Of a stretch of DNA of 64,000 nt, positions 25,640-33,760 are shown piece after piece. The notes under the pieces were generated by a model. The model made no database searches, was not told where the DNA came from, and was given only the letters and a program-made list of their open reading frames with translations. Location: NCBI GenBank assembly GCA_003674045.1, contig PENC01000003.1, positions 372,001 through 436,000 on the forward strand. Direction: 5' to 3'. The position numbers and the translations under genes were made by a program. The DNA comes from Streptomyces griseocarneus. Its GTDB lineage: Bacteria > Actinomycetota > Actinomycetes > Streptomycetales > Streptomycetaceae. The stretch's first letter is position 1. Every line of letters starts with the position of its first letter.

Positions 25640-27847
25640 TTAACTCTGGCCGGAGCGGTTCGGGGTGAAGGCGATCCGTTGCGGGGCGTTGACGAGCTCC
25701 ACCGCGAACGCCCCCGGGCTCAGCACGGCGCCGGGGTCGAGCTGCCCGAGTTCCCTCAGGACGGTGGTCATGGCGGGGACCAGGGAATCGGCACCGGTGG
25801 CGACGTCCAGCACCTCCGCCGTCCCGGCTTCGACGGCCGGGCGCAGGAACCGGCCGATGTCGCCCTCCCCGTCGGGCGGGAAGTCCTGCCCCAGCGACTC
25901 CCCCACGGTTTCGGGTTCGGTTCCGGTGAGGCGCCGCAGGCCGATGCGGTCGCCCTCGTCGACGCCGAAGTGGATGCCCTCGTGCGGCTCGCGGAACACC
26001 ACCTGGTCCGGCACCCCGTCGACGAGGCACAGCAGCAGGTCCGGCCCGAAGGTCACGCGGTGGACGATGTCCAGCAGCTCCGGGACCCCGGACGCGGTGC
26101 GCTGGGGCTCGACCACGACGTCGGGCCAGTTGCGGACGAGCGCGGAGCGCATCAGCAGCCCCGACAGCGGGCGCGGCGCGGCCAGGGCGTCGCGGGCGAG
26201 GTCGTTGACGGCCGCGTCCAGCGAGGTGCCGATGCCGGTGCTGAGCACCCCGTCCCGCAGCGCCGCGCACCACTGGGCGTCGACGTGGAAGAAGCGCAGG
26301 GTCTCGGGCGGCAGCATGCGCGCGTCGGGCACCAGGTGGCCGAGCGGGACGGCGGCCAGCAGCGCCACTTGGTCGAGCGCGCGCGTCAGCGGGGCCAGGG
26401 GCTCCGCCAGGGCGGTGCGCAGCAGTGCGCGGGTCGTGCCGGACCGCAGCCGGTCGCGCAGCCCCGCGACGTCCGGAGGCTGGGGCACCCCGCCCGCGGC
26501 ACGCCGTGGCGCGGGCGGGGTACGGGTGCCGGTCAGGGGCGTGGCGGTGGTGTGCAGACGGGTGCCGAGGCCGTCCTCGATCAGTTCGTGGAAACGGTCG
26601 CGGGCCGGGTGCGGGCCGGTACGGCCCCGCGTCAGCGCCCGGTGGACGACACGCCGCGACCGGTTGCGGAAGCCGGACACGGCCGCGGCCAGTGCGGCGT
26701 CGGACAGCGCGAGCGCGCGGCCGAGGGTGAACGCGGCGGCGTAGGAGACGTCGAAGACCCCGGTGTCGGTGAGGTAGACGAGGGCCTCGTCGGTGTGCTC
26801 GAACTGCCCGCTCGCGGGGACCGGGACCTGTTGCGCCACGACGGGGGTGAAGGGGCCGCGGTACCAGGCGAAGGTGTGCTCCCCGGAGGGCAGGGCGTGG
26901 TCCACGGGTACGTAGCCGAGGTCGAGGCGCTCGGTGGCGGGCCCCGCCGCGCCCGTCGCCTGGGGCCGCAGGCGCAGTCCGAGGCCCGCCGGGTCGTCGG
27001 CCATATGCCGGATCAGCGCGTCGAAGTGGGCCTGCGGGTCGGGCACGGCCTCGAAGGACCAGGCCCACAGCGAGACCATGCGGACGAGCGCCTTGTCCGG
27101 CCGGGTGCCGTCGAGGTGACGGGCGAAGCCCTCCAGGGAGACCAAGTGGGCGGCGTAGCGGCCGGCGGTGCGCGGGAAGCGGTTGGCCACCACGACGGCG
27201 TAGTCGCCGACTTCGAGCGGTTCGCCGGCCCGCAGGACGCGTGTGGCCTGCCGGTCGGTGACCTTGCGGACGTGGCACAGGTGGGGCAGGTCGGCGCGGC
27301 GGGGTACAAGGGCGGCGAACACCTCGGCGGGCACGTCGACGGTGGCGCAGGCGCTGTCCCGCAGCTCGGGCGGCACCTCCTCGTCGAGGGTGATGTCCGG
27401 GACGAGGACGTCGCCGGTGGTGGTGAGGAGTTCGCGCACGGTCCGGGTCGCGGTGTGCCCCTGGGCCTTGGGATCGTCGGGCAGCTCCCCTTCGGCGAAG
27501 AGCAGCAGGGCCAGCCACGGCAGTCCGGGCGCGGCCGGGTCGAGGGCGCGCTCCCAGGGGAGGATCAGCCGGTTGAGGGTGACGTGCGGCAGGACGTACT
27601 CGAAGGCGCCGCTCGCGGCGGGCGCGGGGTGGAGGGCGTGGACGAAGGAGCCGTCGAGTGTGAACTGCGGTGCGCGGATCTCGGCGTTCTGTACGGCGGC
27701 GGGGAGTTCGTCCGTGCCGACCTTGTCGCCGGAGACGGTGTGGTCGAGGGTGATCTCGTAGAGGCCGGCGGGCGCGGCCGGGACATGGTTGTCGTGGAAG
27801 TGGATGCTGAACCGGGGGTCGTCCCCGTGTACGACGGGCTGCGTCAT
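25640..27847 (-). CDS. Large protein of unknown function (735 residues)
   Basis: A 735-residue soluble protein, second gene of the operon, starting 20 bases after the DUF6603 gene stop. The N-terminal 260 residues look beta-rich (RFSIHFHDNHVPAAPAGLYE, FEYVLPHVTLNRLILPWERA). The central and C-terminal parts look alpha-helical (FTLGRALALSDAALAAAVSG, LLMRSALVRNWPDVVVEP). No signal peptide, transmembrane helix, nucleotide-binding loop or protease motif is seen. I do not recognise the family. Conserved co-occurrence with the DUF6603 and 1193-residue genes in other genomes would be the key test of a shared function. Confidence 0.75.
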   Translation of the reverse strand: MTQPVVHGDDPRFSIHFHDNHVPAAPAGLYEITLDHTVSGDKVGTDELPAAVQNAEIRAPQFTLDGSFVHALHPAPAASGAFEYVLPHVTLNRLILPWERALDPAAPGLPWLALLLFAEGELPDDPKAQGHTATRTVRELLTTTGDVLVPDITLDEEVPPELRDSACATVDVPAEVFAALVPRRADLPHLCHVRKVTDRQATRVLRAGEPLEVGDYAVVVANRFPRTAGRYAAHLVSLEGFARHLDGTRPDKALVRMVSLWAWSFEAVPDPQAHFDALIRHMADDPAGLGLRLRPQATGAAGPATERLDLGYVPVDHALPSGEHTFAWYRGPFTPVVAQQVPVPASGQFEHTDEALVYLTDTGVFDVSYAAAFTLGRALALSDAALAAAVSGFRNRSRRVVHRALTRGRTGPHPARDRFHELIEDGLGTRLHTTATPLTGTRTPPAPRRAAGGVPQPPDVAGLRDRLRSGTTRALLRTALAEPLAPLTRALDQVALLAAVPLGHLVPDARMLPPETLRFFHVDAQWCAALRDGVLSTGIGTSLDAAVNDLARDALAAPRPLSGLLMRSALVRNWPDVVVEPQRTASGVPELLDIVHRVTFGPDLLLCLVDGVPDQVVFREPHEGIHFGVDEGDRIGLRRLTGTEPETVGESLGQDFPPDGEGDIGRFLRPAVEAGTAEVLDVATGADSLVPAMTTVLRELGQLDPGAVLSPGAFAVELVNAPQRIAFTPNRSGQS

Positions 27848-27867
27848 GTGGCGTCCCTCGCGCGGCA

Positions 27868-30800
27868 TCAGATCGTCAGGGGTTCGGCGGTGAAGGTGCC
27901 CGCCGTGGCGAGGGCGGCGAAGCCGTCCAGGCGGTCGTGGGAGGGCGGGGCCACACCGAGTGCGACGAGCTCGGCGTGGAGCGCGTCCCGGGCGGGCACG
28001 GCCGTGGCGGCGATGCCCGTGGCGACCGCGCCGATGCTGGTCGGTTCCTGACCGGGCTGCCACGCCTTGGACTGCGGGCCGGTGGGCAGGTCGCCCGGGG
28101 TGACGGGCAGGGCGTGGCTGGGGGCGAGTTCCTCGAAGCCGAGCGCGATGTCGGTCATCTCGCCGGGCGAATACCCGTCCTGGGGTCCGGGCACGGTGAC
28201 GGTGAGGCCGATGACCTGGCCCGGCACGGTGGGCCGCTCGGTGTCGGGATCGCCGGTGCCCCACAGTGCCTGCGGCACGTTGCTGGTGACGGTCTCGACG
28301 GTCCAGCCGCGCCCGACGGGGTCGAAGCCCTCGTCGTCGCCGAGGCGCACCGTCAGCGTGTGTTCGGAGGCCAGTCCGGTGACGCCCATGGGCCGGATGT
28401 CTAGGCGTTTGCCGCCGGGCACGACCGTCGACCCGACCGTGATCCTGGAGGCCGGTACCGGTGTCGCGGTGGAGAAGGAGAACCCGTCGGCCGAGACGAC
28501 CCAGCGGTCGTCGCCCCGGGCACGGCGGCGCGCCCGGACGGTCTCGTCCTCGGGCAGGATGCCGGCGAGCGGCGTGATCCGCAGCATCTCATCGCGCGCG
28601 GGCAGTTGCTCCTGGACGTCGCTCCAGCTCGCCTCCTTGGCCCGGGGGTCGCGGCCCGCGCCGAAGGACACGTCGAAGTCGATGCACCACAGGTGCACGG
28701 TGGCGATGCCGCCGACGGGCGGGCCCCAGAGGTCGAGGTCGACGCCGACCTCGCCGCGCACGGTGAACAGCCACAGGTCGACGGCGAAGCCGATGCGGAC
28801 CCCGACGCCGAGCTGGAAGTAGAACGGCTTCCACTGGATCAGCGCGTCGAGCCGGGCGGTCAGCCATGCCTCGACGATGCCGGCGTGGAAGGACACCTCC
28901 AGTCGGCCGCCGGCCATGACGGCCGCCGGGGTCAGCGCCGCGTACGCCTCACCCCGGACGGTGACGACGCTGGAGATGCCCCAGGTGTAACCGAGGCGCG
29001 GCACGTCGGGGTAGTGGTCGGGCCGGTCGAACCCGGGGGCGTAGCCGCCGAGGCAGAAGACGAAGTCGCCCTCGTGCCCCCCGCCGAACCAGGTGCGGTA
29101 GGCGAGCCCACCGGTCAGCCGGCACTCGGGGTCCAGGACGTACGAGGCCGGGGTGAGCTCGGCCGCGAGGGCGAGCATGCTGCCGCGGGAGGTGTACAGC
29201 GCCTGCATGGCGAGCTGGATCCGGGCGATGGCGGCGTCGGACGGGCGGCCCGTGGGGAACGAGGCGGTGGCCAGGCCGAGGACGGCGATGGTGAAGTCGT
29301 CCCCGAACTCGACCAGGGCGAGGGCCTTGCCGTCGACGAGCCGGAAGACGGTGAAGTCGAGGCCGATCGCGCACCAGATCTGCCCCTGCGCGGGGCTCAG
29401 CCAGGGCGGCCTGCCCTCCGACCCGTCGAGCAGGTCGTCGAGCACCTCGAGCGGGGGCCGGTCCGAGCCGCTGCCGAGCTCGGCGACGAACGGGAAGACG
29501 GGGGTCTCGGCCGGGGCGGGCACCCGTACCGAGCTGTTGTAGCCGAAGCCCGCCGCGATGCCGCGCACCTGGAAGGGCGGCGGGCCGAGTCCGTTGCGCC
29601 CGGCGAGCACGCCGTAGAGGAAGAGCGAGGGATAACCGCCCTCGGCGCGGGCGTAGGCGCCCATGACCTTCACGCTCACGACCTTGGCCTCGATGACGGC
29701 CATGCCCGCGAACAGCAGGTCGTAGGGCGACTGCGCCTCCTTGACGAGGAACGCGCCGCCGATACGGACGGGAGGCCGGTCGAAGGAGAGCCCGAGCCCT
29801 TCCAGGGTGGGCCGGAAGTTCCACTCCCCGTCGGCGATCCGGATGGCGAACCCCAGCTTGGATGCGCTCAGTTCGATGCCGCCGGCGTCGAAGGTGGCGT
29901 CGATGGTGACACGGGCCGTGCCGTCGGCGTACGAGAGCCCGATCTCGGCGATCCTCAGCGGGCCGAAGACCGCGTCGAGGGGGATGGACGCCTGGGCGGG
30001 CACGTCCTCCTCGTCCTCCAGCCGGGGCGGCGGGACCGGCCCGGGCTGGGACTTGCGCCGCAGCGGGTAGACGAGGCCGTAGGTCTTCTCCGTGAACGAG
30101 GTGGTGGCGGTGACGGCCAGCGACGCCCCGGCGGTGAGGCTGCGGACGGGCAGGCCGAGGGCGACCCCCGTGTCACTCATGAGGTCGTTGAGCGCCTTGA
30201 CCTTGCGGACCTTCATCGCGGCCGAGAGGTGGAAAGCCTGGAGCCCGGCGAAGACCAGGTCGTCCTCGATCGGGGCCTGATCGCCGATCGACGGCAGGTC
30301 GGTCAGCCCCGCCTCCAACCGCCCCTGCAGCAGGACCGCGCGCAACCGCGCCCCCGCCGTACCGGTCCCGGCCTTCTGCGGCAGGGAGGCGAAGACGAGC
30401 TCGACGTACTCGGTGGCGGCCGAGAGGACGAACGCCTTCTTGCGCTTCTCGTAGGCGAACCCGACGCGCTTGAGCACGGGCACCAGGGCGGGCGGCAGGT
30501 CGGCGGGTGCGGTGCCGAGGGCGTGGGCGATGTCGTCCCAGGACACGCCGTCCTCGGACTCCCACGTGCCGATGAGGGAACCCTCCTGGTAGGAGGCGGC
30601 GAACTCCATCGTCTTGGGATCGCCGTTCGCGGCGGTGAAGGCGAGCACGAGCGTGGCGGTGAATCCCTGCGCGGAGGCTTCGAGTTGGAGGTGCGGGGCG
30701 AAGTCGTCGCCGTCCTCGCCGGAGTCCTCCTCGGTGGCGGGGAGCGTGAAGTCGAGCTTCACGCCGGTGACGGTCTGGGTCGCGTCGATCGTGAACGAGA

Positions 30801-31026
30801 CGACGACGGGGCAGGGCCCGTCGACCACGGTGAACGCCAGCGTGCCCGCCACCGTGACCTCGCCGGGGTTGGGAATCACCCCGGCGACGGTGATGTCCGC
30901 CGACGTCAGCCAGGTGTTCAGCAGCTCGCCGACGCCGGGGATGTCGCTGATCAGATCCCCTGACAGAACGAAGTCCCCACCGGGTTCGGGGAAGAGGTCG
31001 AGCAGGTCCTTGAGCGAGAGCGCCAT
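27868..31026 (-). CDS. DUF6603 domain protein, first gene of the operon
   Basis: A 1052-residue protein. Residues about 345-800 match the DUF6603 pattern I know from bacteria and fungi: VFGPLRIAEIGLSYADG, LEGLGLSFDRPPVRIGGAFL, GYPSLFLYGVLAGRNGLGPP and FQVRGIAAGFGYNS. Residues about 690-790 form a striking run of alternating hydrophobic strands (LEVSFHAGIVEAWLTARLDA, FYFQLGVGVRIGFAVDLWLF), as in a barrel or a long lipid-binding groove. An N-terminal part of about 330 residues is beta-rich and unassigned. No signal peptide. ATG 31026 has GGGGAGA upstream. DUF6603 has no established function; promoter signals for the whole operon must lie in 31027-31255. Confidence 0.85.
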   Translation of the reverse strand: MALSLKDLLDLFPEPGGDFVLSGDLISDIPGVGELLNTWLTSADITVAGVIPNPGEVTVAGTLAFTVVDGPCPVVVSFTIDATQTVTGVKLDFTLPATEEDSGEDGDDFAPHLQLEASAQGFTATLVLAFTAANGDPKTMEFAASYQEGSLIGTWESEDGVSWDDIAHALGTAPADLPPALVPVLKRVGFAYEKRKKAFVLSAATEYVELVFASLPQKAGTGTAGARLRAVLLQGRLEAGLTDLPSIGDQAPIEDDLVFAGLQAFHLSAAMKVRKVKALNDLMSDTGVALGLPVRSLTAGASLAVTATTSFTEKTYGLVYPLRRKSQPGPVPPPRLEDEEDVPAQASIPLDAVFGPLRIAEIGLSYADGTARVTIDATFDAGGIELSASKLGFAIRIADGEWNFRPTLEGLGLSFDRPPVRIGGAFLVKEAQSPYDLLFAGMAVIEAKVVSVKVMGAYARAEGGYPSLFLYGVLAGRNGLGPPPFQVRGIAAGFGYNSSVRVPAPAETPVFPFVAELGSGSDRPPLEVLDDLLDGSEGRPPWLSPAQGQIWCAIGLDFTVFRLVDGKALALVEFGDDFTIAVLGLATASFPTGRPSDAAIARIQLAMQALYTSRGSMLALAAELTPASYVLDPECRLTGGLAYRTWFGGGHEGDFVFCLGGYAPGFDRPDHYPDVPRLGYTWGISSVVTVRGEAYAALTPAAVMAGGRLEVSFHAGIVEAWLTARLDALIQWKPFYFQLGVGVRIGFAVDLWLFTVRGEVGVDLDLWGPPVGGIATVHLWCIDFDVSFGAGRDPRAKEASWSDVQEQLPARDEMLRITPLAGILPEDETVRARRRARGDDRWVVSADGFSFSTATPVPASRITVGSTVVPGGKRLDIRPMGVTGLASEHTLTVRLGDDEGFDPVGRGWTVETVTSNVPQALWGTGDPDTERPTVPGQVIGLTVTVPGPQDGYSPGEMTDIALGFEELAPSHALPVTPGDLPTGPQSKAWQPGQEPTSIGAVATGIAATAVPARDALHAELVALGVAPPSHDRLDGFAALATAGTFTAEPLTI

Positions 31027-31220
31027 GGGTTCTCCCCGGTCCTTCGGAGGACGGCTTCCGTCACCGGGCGGCAGCATGGCATGTGAGCGGCGTCACCTCG
31101 GGTGGATCCGGGTGAACCATCCAACGGTAGTGGGCATTTCAGGCCATGGACTGATTCGGCCAGGCTCATAAGGCATGCCTGAGGCAGGGGGGCGCGTCGA
31201 GGCGGGCGCGGGCCCTTCGA

Positions 31221-31243
31221 TCCGCCGGTGAGGCGCCGGCGGA
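31221..31243. promoter_or_regulatory. Inverted repeat between the DUF6603 operon and XRE relic
   Basis: TCCGCCGG (31221-31228) and CCGGCGGA (31236-31243) form a perfect 8-bp dyad in the 250-base divergent region, just before the XRE-type gene relic. It could have been that regulator's operator. I see no clear -10/-35 pair for the operon in this region. Confidence 0.35.
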
Positions 31244-31276
31244 CATACGCTGGACATGAGCGAAAGGGTGTGCCCC

Positions 31277-31478
31277 ATGGCTACAGGTTTGGCCGACAAC
31301 GTCAGGAACTACCACCGCAAGGCGGGCATGAACCAGGAGCGACTGGCCGAGGCGGCCGATCTCTCACTGGGCACGGTGCGCAAGGTGGAAACAGGGCGGG
31401 GACGTGCGCAGGGAGACGTTGTACGCCATCGCTCGCGCGCTCGGCGTACCCACATCGGCGCTCTTCGCCACCGAAGCT
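31277..31478 (+). pseudogene. XRE-family regulator, frameshifted and truncated
   Basis: From ATG 31277 the frame reads a helix-turn-helix protein (ADNVRNYHRKAGMNQERLAE, then LSLGTVRKVETG). An extra G near 31396 then shifts the frame; one frame over the family resumes as GGDVRRETLYAIARALGVPT and SALFATEAPG. The homology ends abruptly where a helicase fragment on the other strand begins. An AAAGGG site precedes the start. In related actinobacterial proteins a C-terminal extension would follow. This was probably a regulator, possibly of the divergent operon, now inactive. Confidence 0.65.
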
Positions 31479-31722
31479 CCCGGGCGGGGTGGTTGGCGAT
31501 CCGTTTCAGCGCGGCCAGGAGTTTGAGGACCGGGCCGCGGGCGGCAGTTCGGGCGCGATGCCCGGATTCGACTTCTTGCGGCGCAGCAGGAACGGGGCGA
31601 TCGGCGCGGCCAGGCGCCGGGCGGAGTCCGCTCTCCGCACCCCGGGCGTACTGGTCACGGAACGCCTTCAACGACCCCAGCAGCCCGGGCGTGGTCCAGT
31701 CGAGCAAGGCCCACAGGTCACG
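31474..31722 (-). pseudogene. SNF2-family helicase fragment
   Basis: Three pieces of a SNF2/Rad54-type ATPase are present in order but in different frames: DLWALLDWTTPGLLGSLKAF, then APFLLRRKKSNPGIAPELPP one frame over, then GPVLKLLAALKRIANHPARE back in the first frame. They correspond to the region between motifs III and IV of the helicase. Everything before and after is missing. The fragment abuts the XRE relic at about 31476, showing a recombination joint. Confidence 0.7.
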
Positions 31723-31759
31723 GTCCGGTGCAAGGAGAGGCGGTAAAGGTGGGAGGAGA

Positions 31760-31960
31760 CCGCCCAGGGCGGTTACTACGCCGGGGCTGTCTACCACGGG
31801 GCGATTTCAGCTTCTGGTCGAACCCACCGGCCGGAAGATGAGCGGAACGTGGGTCGGCTTCGGCAAGGACTTCGACGTGAACACCGGACCGTGGGAACTG
31901 GTCTTCAAAGACGCATCCACCTCGAAGACCACCATGGCCGAGTACAACCGACGCCCCTGA
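31760..31960 (+). pseudogene. C-terminal fragment of an unidentified protein
   Basis: The frame ending at TGA 31958 reads GRFQLLVEPTGRKMSG, TWVGFGKDFDVNTGPWELVF and ends TMAEYNRRP. An adjacent frame just upstream reads QGGYYAGAVYHG, which would join naturally, so a small indel separates them. The Trp/Gly/Phe-rich beta pattern looks like a real protein end, but I do not recognise the family and there is no start. It is part of the debris at the right edge of the island. Confidence 0.4.
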
Positions 31961-32232
31961 CATGGTCGGATGCCTGTTGGTCACGTGACCAGCGCGTGAC
32001 CAGCAGCGGTCCGAAGCATTCAGAAAGGCCGGTGTCCGAGGCGAGAGTTCAATTCCCCCCTCGGAAAGTGGGCTTGCCCTGCGGGAAACAGGCTGTGATA
32101 CGTTCTGCGTCGTCAGGTGCTGCTGCGAACCGAGGAGGTGAGACCGATCAACGCTGTGACAGGTCGGGACTCCCTCCCGTGCATGGGTTAGGGAGTGCCC
32201 GCAGAAGGCATCTCGAAAGGCCCGAAACGCAC
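31961..32232. other. Non-coding island edge
   Basis: No gene is seen. The stretch holds short GTGACCAGC repeats (around 31984-32002), which could be arm-type recombinase sites, and the tRNA-like segment at 32029-32065, followed by the leader of the hydrolase gene. Confidence 0.4.
32047..32065 (+). repeat. Candidate right att core (tRNA-Leu 3' near-copy)
   Basis: GTTCAATTCCCCCCTCGGA differs at one base from the T-loop/acceptor segment of tRNA-Leu at 16318-16336, in the same orientation. Upstream, GTGTCCGAGG (32032-32041) could pair with CCTCGGA, so the site also resembles a collapsed tRNA with acceptor stem and T-loop only. Either reading marks a tRNA-derived junction. Confidence 0.5.
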
Positions 32233-32976
32233 ATGCGCTTCACTTCTCGTACGTCGTCCGACGGCGTCACCGAAGAGCTCTTCACCCTCACCTCCACTTT
32301 TGGTGAGATTCCCGGCGTGCTGTGGACGCCGGACGGCAGTGTCGGCCCCCGCCCCCTGATCCTGATGGGGCACGGTGGCGGCCAGCACAAGAAAGCCCCC
32401 GGCATCGAGACGCGTGCCCGCCGCTTTGTGGCCGAGTGCGGCTTCGCCGTCGCGGCCGTCGACGCGCCCGCCCATGGTGGTCGCCCGCGCACCGAGGAAC
32501 ACGACCGGCTCATCGCCGAAATGCGCGACCGTATGCAGACCGGTGGGGACACGGCTCCCGTGCTCGCTGAACTCCACGCCCTCCTTGCCGGCCAGAGCGT
32601 CCCGGAATGGCGTGCGGTCCTGGACGCGCTCCAGGAACTCGACCACGTCGGCACCGGCCCGGTGGGTTACTCGGGAATGTCGCTCGGCTGCGGCCTCGGT
32701 GTTCCGTTCGTCGCCGCCGAGCCCCGCGTCCGCGCGGCGGTGCTGGGCCTGAACGGCGCGGAGGTCTCGTCCGAGGCCGCGGCACGGATCACCGTCCCGC
32801 TGGAATTCCTGGTGCAGTGGGACGACGAGCGGGTGCCACGGGCGGCGAGCCTGGCGCTGTTCGACACCTTCGCGTCGGCGGAGAAGACGCTGCACGCCAA
32901 TCCCGGCAAGCACGGGGAGATCCCGGCGTTCGAGCTGGACAGCGCGATGAGGTTCTTCACCCGGCACCTGGGCTGA
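32233..32976 (+). CDS. Alpha/beta hydrolase (dienelactone-hydrolase-like)
   Basis: A 247-residue cytosolic hydrolase. LILMGHGGGQHKK forms the oxyanion loop, GYSGMSLG contains the nucleophile Ser in GxSxG, and a late Asp (QWDDERVP) and His (NPGKHGEIP) complete the triad. The first 30 residues look like a short beta cap (TEELFTLTSTFGEIPGVLW). Related proteins are esterases or peptidases of unknown substrate. ATG 32233 has an AAAGG site. It is the first intact gene outside the presumed island and seems monocistronic. Confidence 0.85.
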   Translation: MRFTSRTSSDGVTEELFTLTSTFGEIPGVLWTPDGSVGPRPLILMGHGGGQHKKAPGIETRARRFVAECGFAVAAVDAPAHGGRPRTEEHDRLIAEMRDRMQTGGDTAPVLAELHALLAGQSVPEWRAVLDALQELDHVGTGPVGYSGMSLGCGLGVPFVAAEPRVRAAVLGLNGAEVSSEAAARITVPLEFLVQWDDERVPRAASLALFDTFASAEKTLHANPGKHGEIPAFELDSAMRFFTRHLG

Positions 32977-33174
32977 CATCCCTGACGCCCGTGACACGTC
33001 GGTCGGGAGCCGATCCCGGCCGACGCGGTGAACCGGCCGGGATCGTGGATTTCCCCGCGATACCTCGCAATACCTCGGAAATGAACTCGACTGCCGTGTC
33101 CGCGGTCTGAGGGGCCATCGTCATGGAGCGGCGGCGTCCGGCCGTTGTCAGTGCCCGGTGGCAGGATCACGGGC

Positions 33175-33576
33175 ATGACACCGTTGCTTCTCACCGACAT
33201 CGAACGAGCCGTCCGCAGCAGCTGGAGCGTGGAGACGTGCACGCCCGAGTTCCGATCGAGCTGGACCGAGGACAATCCGGCGCGGGACCAGTGCGGGGTG
33301 ACCGCCATGGTGCTCAATGACCTGCTGGGCGGCGAACTGATCCGGGGGGAGGTCCACGTCGACGGAGAGCGTGTGGACTACCACTGGTGGAACCGCCTCG
33401 GCATGGGCATCGAGATAGACCTCACCCGCGAACAGTTCGGGCCGGAGGAAATCGTCACCGGCGGCACCGTCATTCCGCGCCCGCCCGTGGCCGAGTGGCG
33501 CAGGCTCCGTGAGGAGTACGAGCTTCTCCGTGACCGCGTTCTGGAGAAGCTCGGCCGGCAACAGGCGGCGGCCTGA
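33175..33576 (+). CDS. YunG-like conserved protein
   Basis: A 133-residue protein with the pattern of the YunG family: WSVETCTPEFRSSW, NPARDQCGVTAMVLNDLLGG, a DYHWWNRL motif and EIDLTREQF. The invariant Cys and His could suggest a papain-like or transglutaminase-like arrangement, but the family has no proven activity. ATG 33175 was chosen over upstream in-frame codons because the conserved region begins shortly after it. Confidence 0.7.
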   Translation: MTPLLLTDIERAVRSSWSVETCTPEFRSSWTEDNPARDQCGVTAMVLNDLLGGELIRGEVHVDGERVDYHWWNRLGMGIEIDLTREQFGPEEIVTGGTVIPRPPVAEWRRLREEYELLRDRVLEKLGRQQAAA

Positions 33577-33581
33577 CGAGC

Positions 33582-33659
33582 TCAGCTCTGGGGCCGCTTG
33601 CCGTGATTGGCGCTCTTCATGCGGGCTTTCTTCTTCTTGCGGCGCCGTTTCGAGGACAT
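33582..33659 (-). CDS. Tiny basic protein, likely ribosomal protein bL37
   Basis: A 25-residue gene encoding a lysine/arginine-rich peptide that ends in KSANHGKRPQS. Actinobacterial ribosomes contain a 24-25 residue protein, bL37, with the same build: an Arg/Lys cluster followed by an ANHGKRP motif. A strong GGAGAGGAGGGA site precedes ATG 33659. Translation stops at TGA 33582, five bases after the convergent YunG-like gene. Such genes are easily missed because of their size. The assignment is by motif memory, not a search. Confidence 0.65.
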   Translation of the reverse strand: MSSKRRRKKKKARMKSANHGKRPQS

Positions 33660-33760
33660 GTCGTCCCTCCTCTCCGGTGCACTCTCTGCCAATTTATCCC
33701 TCTTGGTCGAGATGCGCCGCTTGAGGCCGGACCGGGGCGGGAGCCGTCATCCCGTACGGC

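Noticed and set aside
28606..30963. A 785-codon plus-strand open frame opposite the DUF6603 gene
   Set aside because: Same reason: low-complexity Glu/Arg/Gly-rich translation, while the opposite strand carries a coherent beta-rich protein with DUF6603 motifs.
18192..31026. Contractile injection system or tailocin
   Set aside because: Phage-tail debris is close, but the operon has no recognisable sheath, tube, baseplate, LysM or AAA+ gene. The proteins do not look like tail components.
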